Below, in pieces: positions 49,399 through 58,461 of a stretch of 64,000 nt of DNA. The translations under genes and the position numbers were made by a program. The stretch is from assembly GCA_036504595.1 (NCBI GenBank), contig DASXUX010000095.1, positions 248,001-312,000 of the forward strand. Direction: 5' to 3'. Position 1 is the first letter of the stretch. Each line of letters begins with the position of its first letter. The notes beneath the pieces are model-generated. The model saw nothing but the letters and a program-made list of their open reading frames with translations, ran no database searches and was not told where the DNA came from. The DNA is from DASXUX01 sp036504595. Lineage in GTDB: Bacteria > Planctomycetota > SZUA-567 > H5-PLA8.

Positions 49399-49806
49399 AT
49401 GCCTATCATCACGTGGGACGAAAGTCTGAGCGTCGGCGTGGCCGAACTCGATAATCAGCACAAGAAGCTGATCGACATCATCAATACTCTGCATGACGCG
49501 ATGGCTAAAGGCCAAGGCGGTGTGGTTCTGAACAAGACTTTCAGTGCGCTTGTGCAGTACACGCGCCAGCACTTCACTACCGAAGAACGCTACTTCGAGC
49601 GCTTTAAGTACCCGGCCAGCACGTCGCATAGAGCGGAGCACGAAGATCTCACCGTGCAGGTTCTCGACCTGAAGGAGCGCTTCGAATCCGGGCGCACCAT
49701 GCTCAGCATCCAGACGATGAACTTCCTCAAGGACTGGCTGCAAAACCACATCCGCAAGTCCGATAAGCAGTACGGTCCGTTCTTCAATGAGTGCGGGCTG
49801 AAGTAA
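49399..49806 (+). CDS. bacteriohemerythrin
   Basis: 135 residues from MPIITWDESLSVGV, after GGAGGAGGATACG. The di-iron O2 site is complete: NQHKKL, RQHFTTEERYF (HxxxE), HRAEHEDL and the C-terminal NHIRKSDKQY (HxxxxD). It binds O2 reversibly for storage, delivery or sensing, consistent with a microaerophile or anaerobe. The upstream 100 bp are AT-rich. Monocistronic. Confidence 0.95.
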   Translation: MPIITWDESLSVGVAELDNQHKKLIDIINTLHDAMAKGQGGVVLNKTFSALVQYTRQHFTTEERYFERFKYPASTSHRAEHEDLTVQVLDLKERFESGRTMLSIQTMNFLKDWLQNHIRKSDKQYGPFFNECGLK

Positions 49807-49815
49807 GAGCCTGCG

Positions 49816-49835
49816 CGCAATCCAGGAGGATTGCG
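49816..49835. repeat. CGCAATCC/GGATTGCG hairpin
   Basis: CGCAATCC (49816-49823), loop AGGA, GGATTGCG (49828-49835); sits between the convergent hemerythrin and esterase genes. Confidence 0.75.
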
Positions 49836-49845
49836 TTACAGAGCG

Positions 49846-50556
49846 CTACTTCCGCGTTTTCAGCGCAGCCTCGATGCTTGCCACGACCTGCTTGGCCAGT
49901 TCGGCCGAACCTTCCTTGCTGAAGTGGACGTTGGCTTTTGCCTGAATCGCGGCCAGGCGCGGCAGGGCGACGGCGTACAGGTCGTCGATCGCCACGGCGT
50001 TCTCAGCCATGATCTTCGCGGCGATCTGGTTGTACTTCACCTCATCTCCTTTTTCGCGCACGGGGTCGAGCTTTCCTTCCGGCACGGGCGTCGTTGAACA
50101 CCAGATCAGCGCCGCGCCGGTCTTCTTGAGTTTCGCCACGATCTCCCGCAGATTCTTGTCGTAATCTTCGGCCGAGACCTGATGTCCGTCCGACGTCTGA
50201 AATCCCTTCATCTCTTTCCCGCCTGAACTTTTCTTGATGTCGTGCAGCCCGAAGTTGAAATGGATTACGTCCCACTTGCCGCTCTTCGCGTCAATCCACT
50301 CGCTGAGCTTCTTCACGCCGCTGTTGCTCGGACCGGCGTTGCCGTTGATGCGATGAACGTTCGCCTTGCCCGCCAGCAGCTTTCGAACGTCGTCGGTGTA
50401 GCCGATGCTGATCGAATCGCCGATGATCAACACCCGCGGAAGCTTTGGGTCGTCTTTCTCCGGCCCTTGAGTCACGTTCGTCGCCGCCCCGGGTTCGGCC
50501 GCCCACAGGGCACCACACGTCGTGGAAAGAAGAACGAGTGCAAAAAGAAGCTTCAT
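49846..50556 (-). CDS. secreted SGNH/GDSL hydrolase
   Basis: 236 residues from MKLLFALVLLSTTCGALWAA, after GGAGGACTGTCG. SGNH blocks are present: VLIIGDSISIGYTD (nucleophile Ser), NGNAGPSNSG (Gly/Asn blocks), NFGLHDIKK and a C-terminal VHFSKEG carrying the catalytic His, with the Asp (DDLYAV) about 20 residues earlier. Probably an exported acyl or acetyl esterase acting on carbohydrate, as with rhamnogalacturonan acetylesterase-type members. It could in principle serve polysaccharide deacetylation. Confidence 0.9.
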   Translation of the reverse strand: MKLLFALVLLSTTCGALWAAEPGAATNVTQGPEKDDPKLPRVLIIGDSISIGYTDDVRKLLAGKANVHRINGNAGPSNSGVKKLSEWIDAKSGKWDVIHFNFGLHDIKKSSGGKEMKGFQTSDGHQVSAEDYDKNLREIVAKLKKTGAALIWCSTTPVPEGKLDPVREKGDEVKYNQIAAKIMAENAVAIDDLYAVALPRLAAIQAKANVHFSKEGSAELAKQVVASIEAALKTRK

Positions 50557-50629
50557 CGACAGTCCTCCGGGCAAACGCCTACAGACACCAGTTCATACAC
50601 CTGACCGGACACGCGAGCGGAGGTTTGAT

Positions 50630-52063
50630 TTATCGCGAGAACGACATTGACGCGAACGAGACCGCGCTGTGCGTGGCGGGTTTCATCATCTGGTCGTAAT
50701 GCAGCAGTTTCCCGCGCTCGATGTTCCCGCGACACGTTTCGAGCATCGTCAGCACCGACAGAACCGCATCCACGTGCCGGGAATTCTGCGTGCGCTCCAT
50801 CTCGGCCCATGCCGCGCGCGAATCAAGCTGCTCAACGGTCTTCAGCCACTTCTTGTCCATGCGTTCAACCGGCAGCAGCATTTTTTCGGTCATCATCACG
50901 CTGTGGTTGAACTCCGGCCCGACGTGGCTCAGATCCACGCTGCAGATCACACACCACCTTCGGTTCGAGATGGCCATCTCGTTGTGCAGCGCCGCAACGA
51001 AACGTTTGAACGATTCCGCTTCAAACGGGCTGGTGTCGGTCGCCAGGAAAGGTTCCACCGGGCCGCAGAGTACCGGCACGATTTCGAAGTCGCGTTTCCG
51101 CCGCCCGAGCAGGGATGCGAGCAGAACCGCCTGAAATTCCACCGAAAACTCGACGCGATGCGCCAGTTCGGCCATCGGCGACTCGACATCGGCGGCAGCC
51201 TGCAACCGGGCGGCGATCGAGCGCTCCGTTTTCACGGTGCCGACCGGCGTCGCAAAACTCTTCTGCGAAACGTAGAACAGGCCCTCTCCCGGCGCGTGAT
51301 GCGCGACACCAAGAATGAAAAACAAATCGGCATCGCTGCGCGCCAGCAGTTCCGCATAGCCATGAGCGTAGGTCGCTCCACCCTGCCGCAGATCGATGTG
51401 TGGGAGCATCAGCGCACGGATATTGTCTTGCTGCGTGGCATTGCTGACCGGTGTGACTCGCGCAAGCGCGATATCCAAGGCGGTTTGTCCCGGGCCATCG
51501 GCGTCCGTGAAGAAACTGTCGATGGTCTCGTGGAGTTCGTCGGGTTGGTCAGGGTACGACACGCCCGCGTGCGAAGCCGGGCGGACCTCCTCGTCCATGT
51601 AGCCGCGGATTTGTTTCCGAACGACCTTCTCGAATCGCCGGCTGTAAAGAAACAGCGATTGGTCCAGTTCGCGCTGCAAATCCAGAATCTGCTGAGTGGG
51701 GATCGGCTGTTTGTACTTTTTCTCGAAGGCCTCGGCCGCGGCCTGCGCGCTGCGCCGTCCATCGAAAAGCGTCGCAACGGCGTACGCCCACATGCTCAGC
51801 GCGGCAGGCTTCGGCGCCAACCCCTCGGGATCCTCGAGGACAACGAGCATCTCGCCCTGCTCTTCGTCATCGTCCTCGCGCGGCGCGGATTGAATCTTTC
51901 CATCGGGGCCGAGCGACACCACTTGCGCTCGGACATCGCGCAGCGACGGAATCGGCTCGGTGTCCTTTGTGGCGAGCGGCAGCACATCGATCGAGCGCTC
52001 TTCCTCCTCATCGTCCTGCTCGAATTCGAAGAAAGGGTTTTCAGGAGACTGGTCGGTGGCCAC
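50630..52063 (-). CDS. MEMO-like (AmmeMemoRadiSam protein B) domain with acidic N-terminal region
   Basis: From a GTG at 52063 (AGGGAATGCCTA upstream) this gives 477 residues; an ATG at 52138 lies in a repeat and is less likely. Residues about 5-80 are acidic and disordered, about 85-150 look like a PqqD-like winged helix (SMWAYAVATLFDGRRSAQAAA). From about 165 comes the MEMO domain: HAGVSYP, MLPHIDLRQGGATYAHGY, FILGVAHH, EFSVEFQAVLL and SVDLSHVG, including the dioxygenase-like histidines. The AmmeMemoRadiSam A and radical SAM partners are not in the window. Chemistry of the family is unresolved. Confidence 0.85.
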   Translation of the reverse strand: MATDQSPENPFFEFEQDDEEEERSIDVLPLATKDTEPIPSLRDVRAQVVSLGPDGKIQSAPREDDDEEQGEMLVVLEDPEGLAPKPAALSMWAYAVATLFDGRRSAQAAAEAFEKKYKQPIPTQQILDLQRELDQSLFLYSRRFEKVVRKQIRGYMDEEVRPASHAGVSYPDQPDELHETIDSFFTDADGPGQTALDIALARVTPVSNATQQDNIRALMLPHIDLRQGGATYAHGYAELLARSDADLFFILGVAHHAPGEGLFYVSQKSFATPVGTVKTERSIAARLQAAADVESPMAELAHRVEFSVEFQAVLLASLLGRRKRDFEIVPVLCGPVEPFLATDTSPFEAESFKRFVAALHNEMAISNRRWCVICSVDLSHVGPEFNHSVMMTEKMLLPVERMDKKWLKTVEQLDSRAAWAEMERTQNSRHVDAVLSVLTMLETCRGNIERGKLLHYDQMMKPATHSAVSFASMSFSR

Positions 52064-52138
52064 TAGGCATTCCCTATTTTTACGTTCCGCTATATGAACC
52101 TTAACAGCAACTAAACGCGTATTCCAGCGCGCAACCAT

Positions 52139-52162
52139 GTAGCGCAATCCTCCCGGATTGCG
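52139..52162. repeat. GTAGCGCAATCC/GGATTGCG hairpin
   Basis: GTAGCGCAATCCTCCCGGATTG followed by CG; the same hairpin as 33139-33162 with one loop change. Next to it is a degenerate CCCTC/GAGGG repeat to about 52210. Confidence 0.75.
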
Positions 52163-52258
52163 TGCCCCTCGGTCACCTCCCTCAGCGAGGGGGTCGGGGT
52201 TAGGGTGAGGCGGCCTCCTCGCCTGGACTCCTCCCCTTCCCCTCTTACACTTCCGCTC

Positions 52259-52399
52259 ATGTTGACCTCGGCGCTCCTTTTACTCGCCCTCTGGTTTCTC
52301 GTGGCAGGTGTCCTCGTTTGCGGCATGATTCTGCTCTGCCTTCTGTTCGGCCGAAATTCCGCGCCGCCGCAGGTTCCCAACAAGGCGGTCTGGGGCTAA
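52259..52399 (+). CDS. small membrane protein
   Basis: 46 residues: one long hydrophobic helix (LTSALLLLALWFLVAGVLVCGMILLCLLFG, given in two parts as TSALLLLALWFLVAG and VLVCGMILLCLLFG), then a short polar tail NSAPPQVPNKAVWG. The ribosome site is weak, and the frame starts in repeat sequence upstream. Small single-span proteins like this are often missed; coding status is uncertain. Confidence 0.4.
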   Translation: MLTSALLLLALWFLVAGVLVCGMILLCLLFGRNSAPPQVPNKAVWG

Positions 52400-52487
52400 G
52401 TGCAAGATCGCTATGCACGTTGCGTGCTGCAAATGCGAACGCATCCTTTAATTCTCCGTCTGTCTGTGATACAACAATCCTGGGCAA

Positions 52488-53978
52488 ATGAGCACCGACA
52501 TCACTCTCAACCTTTTGGTCATCGGACTTCTGATCCTCGCGAACGCCTTTTTCGTCGCGACGGAGTTCGCACTCGTCCGCGTCCGGCGCACGCGTATCGA
52601 TGAACTCTTGGCGGAAGGCAACACCTCCGCGAAGATCGTCAAGGACGCGATCGACCGCCTTAATGACTATCTGTCCGCGACGCAGGTCGGGATCACCGTC
52701 GCCAGCTTGGCCTTGGGGTGGATCGGCGAACCGTTCCTCGCCAACGTGGCCCTGCTGCCGTTGCTTCAAGCCGTTCTGCCTGAAGTCGTGGCAACTTATG
52801 CTGCGCATGCGATCGCCGTCGCTCTCGCCTTGTTCTTCATCACGTATCTGCATGTCGTCGTCGGCGAGTTGGTGCCACGCAGCGTCGCTCTGCAGTACCC
52901 AGACCGGACAGCGCTCTATCTCGTCCGGCCCATGCGCTATTTCATGCATATTTTCCATCCGCTGAGCTGGCTGCTATTGCGGACCTCCACGCTCATCCTG
53001 CGCACCATCGGCATCAAGGCCGCTCACCCGCACGCGCTGGCGCTTTCCGAAGAAGAATTGCTGCTGCTGCTGTCGGAGAGCAAGAAAGCCGGGGTGGTCA
53101 GCGAAGACGAACAGCGCATGTTGCAGAAAGTCTTTCGTTTTCACGACAAGACCGTGCGGGAAATCATGGTGCCGCGCCCGGACATCACGGCGTTGGACCT
53201 GCGTGCTAACGAGTCCGAAATTCAGCGCGCGTTTCAGCAGGGGTATTCGCGGCTTCCCGCGTACGACGGCAATCTGGACAACATCAAAGGCATTGTTTAC
53301 GTCAAAGACCTGATCTACACGCTGCAAAATCCAAAGCTGATCAAACTGGTGGACTTGCTGCGCGAAGGCATCTTTGTTCCCGAAAACAAGCCCGTGCATG
53401 AACTGTTGAGGGAGTTCCAGCGCCGCCACATGCATATCGCCATGGTCGTGGACGAGTTTGGCATGACCACCGGCCTGGTTACACTGGAAGACGTCATTGA
53501 GGAAATTGTCGGCGAAATCCAGGACGAGTACGACGCCGAGCCGGCTCAGGTGGAGCGCTTGAAGGATGGCGCGGTCATTTTTGAAGGCAAGGCCGACATC
53601 GACCGTTTCAAAGAAATCTTCCCCGAATTTACCCTGCCGGAAGGCTCTTACGACACGATCGCCGGACTGGTCTTTCAGGTCGCCGGACACGTACCGCGCG
53701 AGACGGAAGTCATCCGCCATGGCGACCTGGTGTTCCGCATCACCAAGCGCGAAGGCCGTCGCCTGCGCAAGATTACGGTCTGGCGCGTAGCGCCCGCCGC
53801 GCCGGTCAGTGGAGAGTTGCTGCCGGCCGCGGCCAACCCCGTCGAGCGTTTTGAGGAGGCTCTTTCCGCGATAGAATCGCAGCAACGCCGCCAGCCGAGC
53901 GATTCCGAATCCAGTTCATCGGATAACGGCTCGCAGCAAGCTTCACCAACGCCCGCGAAACGCAGCGATTCGGCATAA
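52488..53978 (+). CDS. CNNM/CorC (HlyC)-family transporter
   Basis: 496 residues. DUF21 membrane domain with four hydrophobic segments (1-165; ATEFALVRVRRTRIDEL, TQVGITVASLALGW), a CBS pair (about 215-340; REIMVPRPDITALD, VDEFGMTTGLVTLEDVIEEI) and a C-terminal CorC_HlyC domain (GSYDTIAGLVFQ, HGDLVFRITKREGRRL). The tail is Ser/Gln-rich and disordered. Family members export or regulate Mg2+ or Co2+. Followed 20 bp later by an unknown small gene. Confidence 0.94.
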   Translation: MSTDITLNLLVIGLLILANAFFVATEFALVRVRRTRIDELLAEGNTSAKIVKDAIDRLNDYLSATQVGITVASLALGWIGEPFLANVALLPLLQAVLPEVVATYAAHAIAVALALFFITYLHVVVGELVPRSVALQYPDRTALYLVRPMRYFMHIFHPLSWLLLRTSTLILRTIGIKAAHPHALALSEEELLLLLSESKKAGVVSEDEQRMLQKVFRFHDKTVREIMVPRPDITALDLRANESEIQRAFQQGYSRLPAYDGNLDNIKGIVYVKDLIYTLQNPKLIKLVDLLREGIFVPENKPVHELLREFQRRHMHIAMVVDEFGMTTGLVTLEDVIEEIVGEIQDEYDAEPAQVERLKDGAVIFEGKADIDRFKEIFPEFTLPEGSYDTIAGLVFQVAGHVPRETEVIRHGDLVFRITKREGRRLRKITVWRVAPAAPVSGELLPAAANPVERFEEALSAIESQQRRQPSDSESSSSDNGSQQASPTPAKRSDSA

Positions 53979-53998
53979 CTTTCCAACAAAGGAAGCCC

Positions 53999-54469
53999 AT
54001 GGCATTCAAGAGCTTTTTCTCCCCAACCGGTTCCGGGAACACCATCCTTGAAGGCGATGTCATCAGCGGCTACATCACGCCGCAGAAGAGCGTCGTCCTG
54101 AAATTCCTGTCCAACGACCGCGGCTACTCTTGCGGATCTTTTGGCACGCACGCCGGCGGAGGTGTGCCGCTCGACATCGCCGGCGCAAAGGCTTTGCGCG
54201 AAGAACTGTCCGCACTGCTCGATTCCAGCAGCGGCAAAACTGGCGTTTTCAGCGTTCCATCTAATCAGAAGCATTTCAAGTTCTCGCGCGAGCTCGACGG
54301 CGGCCCGCTGATCCTCGCCGTCATTGGCACCGACCCGCGCTTCGGCACGTCGTATCATCGCGGCAACGCCGAAACCTTCAAAACGCTACTAGCCGAATTC
54401 GATGCGGCGTTGAAGGCCATCGACGACGCGGCCACGGCCAAGACTTCCGGCCCGCGCCCGTCTGTGTGA
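53999..54469 (+). CDS. unknown small cytoplasmic protein
   Basis: 156 residues after AAAGGAAGCCC; MAFKSFFSPTGSGNTILEG. Mixed alpha/beta composition with a predicted beta sheet (ISGYITPQKSVVLKFLSN), no Cys cluster, signal or membrane helix. It lies 20 bp after the CorC-like gene and probably shares its transcript. Not recognised. Confidence 0.7.
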   Translation: MAFKSFFSPTGSGNTILEGDVISGYITPQKSVVLKFLSNDRGYSCGSFGTHAGGGVPLDIAGAKALREELSALLDSSSGKTGVFSVPSNQKHFKFSRELDGGPLILAVIGTDPRFGTSYHRGNAETFKTLLAEFDAALKAIDDAATAKTSGPRPSV

Positions 54470-54474
54470 ACAAC

Positions 54475-54637
54475 AAAAGTGCTGAGTGCCGAGTCGCGCG
54501 GGCGCTTGCCAGTCGCTGCACAGGACCGTACACTCCGCCGTGCTTTTGTGCTCAGCGGTGAGCGTTCTGTGCAAGTCGCAAGCATGCAGTTGAACCGCTT
54601 GCGACTCAGCACTCAGCACTTTCCACTCAGCACTTTT
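54475..54637. repeat. inverted heptamer arrays (unit CACTCAG)
   Basis: Left arm 54475-54497 (complement of the array) pairs with the right arm 54601-54622 at 21 of 22 positions; the right array continues to 54637 (CACTCAG, CACTCAG, CACTTTC, CACTCAG, CACTTTT). The loop is about 100 bp. It fills the gap before the hopene cyclase gene. Confidence 0.85.
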
Positions 54638-54661
54638 CTTGTTGTGAAGTGAGGGAATTTG

Positions 54662-56809
54662 ATGAATCAACGCAATGCCGAAAGCAGGCGCCACGACGGC
54701 CAGCCTGCGCGCGACGATGCGCGCGTGATGGACCCGGTCGTGTCCCCGCCGGTGCTCAAGGCCGACGCTGCCGTCGATGCTCAAGCCGTCGAGCGCGCCA
54801 TTGTCGAATCTCGCAAGTGGATGCTTTCCAAGCAGCATCCGGCCGGCTGGTGGTGCGCGGAGTTCGAGGCCGACACGACGCTCGAAAGCTACTTCATCAT
54901 GTTCAAGTGGTTCTTCGGGCACCGCGATCACCCGAAGATCCCAAAGTACGCAAACGTGATCCGCGAGGCCATGCTGCCCGAAGGCGGCTGGGCGATTTAC
55001 GAAGGCGGCCCGCCTGAAATCTCCGTGTCGGTGCTCAGCTACTTTTCGCTGAAACTGGCCGGCATCCCAGCCGACGCGCCGGACATGCAGCGCGCGCGCG
55101 ACGCAATCCTGAAGATGGGCGGAGCGACAAAAGCCAACAGCTATACCAAGTACCACCTCGCGTTCTTCGGCCAGTACGATTGGAAACACGTGCCGGCCAT
55201 TCCGCCGGAGATGATCCTGGTCCCGACCGCGAGCCCGCTGCACATTTATCACATGTCGAGTTGGTCGCGGACGATTTTCGTCTCGCTCTCGATCATCTAC
55301 GCGCAGAAACCCGTCATCGACATTCCGGCCGAACGCGGCGTGGACGAACTTTTCGTTGGCGGCCGGGAAAAGGCGAAGCTTGGACTGCAGCGCGATGAAG
55401 CGACGGTTACATGGAAGAACTTTTTCCTCTTCGCCGACAAGGCGCTCAAACTTGCCGAGAAGTTCCCGGTTGCCGCTGCGCGCCAGATGGCCGTGCAGCG
55501 TGCCGAGAAGTGGCTGATCGACCGCTTCCCAAAATCGGGCGGCTTGAGCGCAATCCTGCCCGCGATGATGAATTCGATGCTGGCGCTGAAGTGCCTGGGT
55601 TATCCGGAAGATCACCCGCACCTGAAGTACGGCATCGGCGAACTGGACGCGCTGGAGATCGAGCGCGACGCGGGGCATATCGAAGTGCAGCCGTGTTTCT
55701 CGCCGGTGTGGGATAGCTGCATCGCCGTTTACGCGCTCGGGCAAACAGGTCTCTCTCCCGAAGATCCCGCGATGCAGCAGGGCGCAGCGTGGCTGCTGTC
55801 GAAGCAGGCGACCGAAGTTGGCGACTGGCAGGTTCACAACCCCACCCCGCCCGGCGGCTGGTATTTCGAATTCCTCAACGAGTTCTATCCCGACGTGGAC
55901 GACACTTGCATGACGCTGATGGCGCTGCGATTCGCCCACGGCTGGGGAAAATTGCCCGGCATCGTGGCGCCGCAGCAGGCAGGTAACGTCGCCGTTATTG
56001 GAGCCGGGGTGAACGGTTCCGAGCCGCCGCCGAAGGAGTACTCGCAGCAAGAGCAGCGCGAAGCGATCGATCGCGGCGTGCTGTGGATGCTGGGCATGCA
56101 GAACGATGATGGCGGCTGGGCCAGCTTCGACCGCGGGAACGACAAGGAGTTCCTGACCAAAGTTCCTTTCGCCGATCACAACGCGATGATCGACCCGAGC
56201 ACCTCGGACATCACCGCGCGCGTGCTCGAAAGCCTCAGCTACATGGATGAGTACCATCTGCAGCGCTGCACGAACGTGCCGGACAAAGACAGAGTTGCGA
56301 AGGCGCAGCGCGTCGTCGAGCGCGCGCTGGCGTTTTTGCGCAAAGACCAATGCGAAGATGGTTCGTGGTTCGGGCGCTGGGGCGTGAATTACATCTACGG
56401 CACGTGGCAGGTTCTGCGCGGCATGAAGTTGATCGGCGAAGACATGAACAAAGGCTGGCTGCGCCGCGGCGTGGAATGGTTCAAGCATCACCAGAACCCC
56501 GACGGCGGCTGGGGCGAGACGATCGGCAGCTACGACGACCTGTCTCTGAAGGGCAAAGGCCCGTCCACCAAGAGCCAGACCGCGTGGGCGCTGATGGGGC
56601 TGATCTCCGCCGGCCAGGGCCACAGTAAAGCTGTGCAGCGCGGCGTGAAGTATCTGCTCGACACGCAGACGCCCGAAGGCACGTGGGAAGAACAGTGGTG
56701 GACGGGCACCGGCTTCCCGAAGGTTTTCTACATGAAATATCACTACTACCGGCATTACTTCCCGATGATGGCTCTGGCGCAGTACCGGGATTTTCTGGCG
56801 GGAAAGTGA
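54662..56809 (+). CDS. shc: squalene-hopene cyclase
   Basis: 715 residues from ATG 54662, after GAGGG. Cyclises squalene to hopene, the core of hopanoids, as a monotopic inner-membrane enzyme. The protonating acid motif DVDDT is at about 411-415, several QW motifs are visible (PAGWWCAEFEAD, LPEGGWAIYEGG, QNDDGGWASF, QCEDGSWFGRWG, NPDGGWGET, TPEGTWEEQWWTG) and the C-terminal QTAWALMGL. The length fits the family (650-720). No squalene synthase genes are adjacent. Confidence 0.96.
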   Translation: MNQRNAESRRHDGQPARDDARVMDPVVSPPVLKADAAVDAQAVERAIVESRKWMLSKQHPAGWWCAEFEADTTLESYFIMFKWFFGHRDHPKIPKYANVIREAMLPEGGWAIYEGGPPEISVSVLSYFSLKLAGIPADAPDMQRARDAILKMGGATKANSYTKYHLAFFGQYDWKHVPAIPPEMILVPTASPLHIYHMSSWSRTIFVSLSIIYAQKPVIDIPAERGVDELFVGGREKAKLGLQRDEATVTWKNFFLFADKALKLAEKFPVAAARQMAVQRAEKWLIDRFPKSGGLSAILPAMMNSMLALKCLGYPEDHPHLKYGIGELDALEIERDAGHIEVQPCFSPVWDSCIAVYALGQTGLSPEDPAMQQGAAWLLSKQATEVGDWQVHNPTPPGGWYFEFLNEFYPDVDDTCMTLMALRFAHGWGKLPGIVAPQQAGNVAVIGAGVNGSEPPPKEYSQQEQREAIDRGVLWMLGMQNDDGGWASFDRGNDKEFLTKVPFADHNAMIDPSTSDITARVLESLSYMDEYHLQRCTNVPDKDRVAKAQRVVERALAFLRKDQCEDGSWFGRWGVNYIYGTWQVLRGMKLIGEDMNKGWLRRGVEWFKHHQNPDGGWGETIGSYDDLSLKGKGPSTKSQTAWALMGLISAGQGHSKAVQRGVKYLLDTQTPEGTWEEQWWTGTGFPKVFYMKYHYYRHYFPMMALAQYRDFLAGK

Positions 56810-56862
56810 GCGCTTTGCCTGAGGCGCCGACGCGTGGTATATTGCGCGAGCAGAGGTGACAT

Positions 56863-57087
56863 ATGACGAACGCAGCTCTCGAAAAACGAATCGCGGCGCT
56901 GGAAGCGGAAGTTGCCGCGCTGAAAGCACGATCCGGCGGCGAAAAGCAGGACCAGAGGCCCTGGTGGAGGGCTGTCGCCGGGATTTTTGAGGACGACCCT
57001 GCGTTCGAAGAAGCGATGAGATTGGGCCGGGAGTATCGAGAGTCGCTACGGCCGAAACCACGGCGTACCCAAAAAAAGTCGGGCTGA
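56863..57087 (+). CDS. small coiled-coil protein, antitoxin-like orphan
   Basis: 74 residues: an N-terminal coiled coil (ALEKRIAALEAEVAALKA), a DQRPWWRAVAGIFEDDPAFEEAM segment (given in parts as PWWRAVAG and DDPAFEEAMRLGREYRES), and a basic tail RPKPRRTQKK. By memory, proteins with this PWW and REYRESLRPKPR pattern are often encoded just before PIN-domain toxins, but no PIN gene follows here. Either an orphan antitoxin or a protein of other function. GAGGTGAC precedes the ATG. Confidence 0.6.
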   Translation: MTNAALEKRIAALEAEVAALKARSGGEKQDQRPWWRAVAGIFEDDPAFEEAMRLGREYRESLRPKPRRTQKKSG

Positions 57088-57222
57088 CGCGCGACCCATC
57101 TACACTCCCAGAAACAGCCTCAAATCCCCGTTGCAAGCCCTCGCCCTCTGCTTAGCCTTAACGCCTGTCAAGTGGATCGCTTCGTCTTACACAGTGGAAC
57201 GTGCCCTCTCGGAATCCGCTGA

Positions 57223-57906
57223 ATGGAAGTCTGGCTGCGACGTTTGTTCTGGCTTTTCACGCTGATTATCGGCGCTTGCGGCACGTTGGCGTTCACCGTC
57301 GCCTTCATCCAAAAAGGCCCGCCGTCACGGCACGAATCCTGGTTGTACCTATGGCCGGTGACCTCTATAGCTGTGTCGATCCTCGCCTTCGCTGCCGCGC
57401 GCCGCGCGTTCCGGCAAATACCCGAAGACTGGCCTGGCTTGCTGCAGTTAAGCCTGACCGATCTGCTGGCAACGTCATTCCTGACGGGGACAATGTTGAC
57501 GGCGCTCTCCATGTGGTTTCCCGATATCGTGCTTGCGTTCGATGCGCCAGTCTCGTTGATCTTCGCTTTCGGCTTCGCCATCGGCCTGCTGGTGTCATCA
57601 CGTGTCGGATTGCAGAGTTGGCGTCTGCGTTATCTCTACGCCCTCAGTTTCAGCACGCGTTCTCTGGCCATCGTATTCATCGCGGCGCTTTTCCTCGTGC
57701 TATCAATGCTCCTTTGGGGCTGGGCAGAAACAACTCTCAGAGTTCTTGGTCCTATTATCAGCCCTCTCAACAGGCTGGGTTCTCCTGCGGCGATTTTCGG
57801 GCTTCCACTGCTCATGGTCGTCGGCGGCCACCTTCTCTGTCTCTGGACGGCCACGACTGTCGCCAAGCCTCAGTCCCGCTTCTGGTCTCATGAGGACCAC
57901 GGCTGA
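57223..57906 (+). CDS. polytopic membrane protein, unknown
   Basis: 227 residues with six hydrophobic segments (for example LFWLFTLIIGACGTLAF, VTSIAVSILAFAAA, SLAIVFIAALFLVLSMLLW, IFGLPLLMVVGGHLLCLW). Its stop shares a base with the next start (TGATG), so the two membrane proteins are probably translationally coupled and may form a complex. No family recognised. Confidence 0.65.
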   Translation: MEVWLRRLFWLFTLIIGACGTLAFTVAFIQKGPPSRHESWLYLWPVTSIAVSILAFAAARRAFRQIPEDWPGLLQLSLTDLLATSFLTGTMLTALSMWFPDIVLAFDAPVSLIFAFGFAIGLLVSSRVGLQSWRLRYLYALSFSTRSLAIVFIAALFLVLSMLLWGWAETTLRVLGPIISPLNRLGSPAAIFGLPLLMVVGGHLLCLWTATTVAKPQSRFWSHEDHG

Positions 57907-58415
57907 TGTTTCTATTCGGCCTGATCGTTACCTGCGCGTGCATAGTGGCGGTCGTTGCCATCACTGGCGCGCTCGCGCGCTGGATGCTCAAGCCGCTCTT
58001 CGACGCCCAATCAAAGGTGAAGTCCAAAGTGCAGTACTTCATCACCGATATCTACGTCCTGATTCTGCAAATGGCGATCACCGGATTGCCCATGGCGTCG
58101 GTGCCGCGATACCGCAGCGAAGATACAATAATCGCCTGCATTGGCGTGTGGGTCTTGCTGGCGCTTTTCTGGTGGCTGGGCGTCCACATCTTAAGCGCCG
58201 CTCAGATCACGCGCGCCTTGCCGCGGGCCGTCTCGCTGGGAATCACCATCCCAGCCGCGTACATCTCCTCCTGTCTGGCCTGCATGCTGGCGCTGCCGTC
58301 TTTAGCGAACCCAGTGCTTCTGGTCGGTCTGCTCCCGGTGTACCCCGCCGTATTCCTGGTTGTCCGAGCTCTTGCGCTCTGGGCGGCAGACCGCACCGCG
58401 CCGGAGACTCCATGA
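57906..58415 (+). CDS. polytopic membrane protein, unknown, coupled to previous gene
   Basis: 169 residues with about five hydrophobic segments (FLFGLIVTCACIVAVVAITG, IIACIGVWVLLALFWWLG, LVGLLPVYPAVFLVVRAL). 1-nt overlap with the previous gene. No family recognised. An opposite-strand reading of the same stretch is less protein-like. Confidence 0.65.
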   Translation: MFLFGLIVTCACIVAVVAITGALARWMLKPLFDAQSKVKSKVQYFITDIYVLILQMAITGLPMASVPRYRSEDTIIACIGVWVLLALFWWLGVHILSAAQITRALPRAVSLGITIPAAYISSCLACMLALPSLANPVLLVGLLPVYPAVFLVVRALALWAADRTAPETP

Positions 58416-58433
58416 AACTCCGCCGCATTCCTG

Positions 58434-58461
58434 ATTTCTGAATTCTGACTTCTGAATTCTT
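58434..58461. repeat. heptamer array (unit AATTCTG)
   Basis: ATTTCTG, AATTCTG, ACTTCTG, AATTCTT, reaching the stop codon of the collagen-like gene. The same word family as 22273-22304. Confidence 0.75.

Noticed and set aside
54389..57136. 915-codon open frame opposite squalene-hopene cyclase
   Set aside because: Arg/His-rich shadow of a real gene with DVDDT and QW motifs.
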